This document shows positions 6,076 through 6,170 of a stretch of 6,170 nucleotides of DNA, piece after piece. The position numbers were made by a program, and so were the translations under genes. Under the pieces are notes generated by a model. The model saw only the letters and a list, made by a program, of their open reading frames with translations. It made no database searches and was not told the origin of the DNA. Source of the DNA: Syntrophaceae bacterium UBA1411 (lineage in GTDB: Bacteria; Desulfobacterota; Syntrophia; Syntrophales; Smithellaceae); contig DBPV01000060.1 of the NCBI GenBank assembly GCA_002304995.1, forward strand, positions 11,551 to 17,720. Direction: 5' to 3'. How positions within the stretch are numbered: position 1 is the stretch's first letter; the number at the start of each line of letters is the position of its first letter.

Positions 6076-6170
6076 ATGAAACCGACAGAGATCTTAAAAG
6101 AGGAACACCGGCTGGTCCTGGTGATGCTTCAGGTCATCGACGCCGTGTGCGCAAAACTGGACAAAGGCGA
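6076..6170 (+). CDS. hemerythrin/HHE-domain protein, N-terminal 31 codons only (runs off the right edge)
   Basis: The visible N-terminus MKPTEILKEEHRLVLVML, continuing to VCAKLDKG, matches the first helix of hemerythrin-like HHE cation-binding proteins. In these, the EEHR histidine (His11 here) is the first ligand of a di-iron site and a basic/Gly turn ends the helix. Such proteins bind O2, NO or iron in a four-helix bundle. They serve in oxygen or redox sensing, oxygen delivery or stress protection, which is common in anaerobes and microaerophiles. Only one of the expected metal ligands lies inside the window, so the call rests on a short pattern. The gene follows the HD-GYP regulator after a 58-base spacer on the same strand, so it may be the next gene of the operon or may have its own control. 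Confidence 0.62.
   Translation, partial: MKPTEILKEEHRLVLVMLQVIDAVCAKLDKG

Noticed and set aside
5007..6077. A 356-codon minus-strand open frame opposite the HD-GYP gene.
   Set aside because: It is a shadow of the same codon bias. The + strand frame has complete receiver and HD-GYP motifs, and the minus-strand translation resembles no family.

Overview
The window is a gene-dense, GC-rich bacterial segment with every gene on the + strand. It reads as one signalling operon that enters from the left edge and probably continues past the right edge. The style points to Desulfobacterota/Deltaproteobacteria or a similar environmental Gram-negative: very large multi-PAS sensor kinases, stand-alone receiver proteins, REC-HD-GYP proteins, a cobalamin-binding sensor module and a hemerythrin. 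No taxonomic marker gene is present, so this assignment is an inference.

Layout. (1) 1-236: the 3' end of a protein with a cobalamin (B12)-binding domain. (2) 230-1243: a PAS-GGDEF diguanylate cyclase with an active-type GGEEF motif and an intact RxxD inhibitory site. (3) 1240-4488: a 1082-residue membrane sensor histidine kinase, ordered 5TM-LYT / PAS / PAS / GAF / PAS / HisKA / HATPase. (4) 4510-4914: a single-domain DivK/CheY-like response regulator. (5) 4914-6017: an RpfG-like response regulator joining a receiver to a complete HD-GYP phosphodiesterase domain. (6) 6018-6075: a 58-base spacer with overlapping inverted repeats. (7) 6076-6170: the start of a hemerythrin/HHE-domain protein.

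The first five genes are tightly packed: a 7-base overlap, a 4-base GTGA overlap, a 21-base gap carrying a strong Shine-Dalgarno, and a 1-base TAATG overlap. This suggests co-transcription and translational coupling. Functionally it is a c-di-GMP control module holding both a synthase (DGC) and a hydrolase (HD-GYP). A membrane kinase probably phosphorylates the DivK-like receiver, the HD-GYP receiver, or both. A B12-binding protein sits just upstream and a predicted O2/redox-binding hemerythrin just downstream, so the inputs may include light, cobalamin status or oxygen.

No RNA genes, insertion sequences, CRISPR arrays or integration sites were seen. Each protein family is known. What deserves a second look is the combination: B12 sensor, DGC, kinase, two receivers, PDE and hemerythrin in one array.
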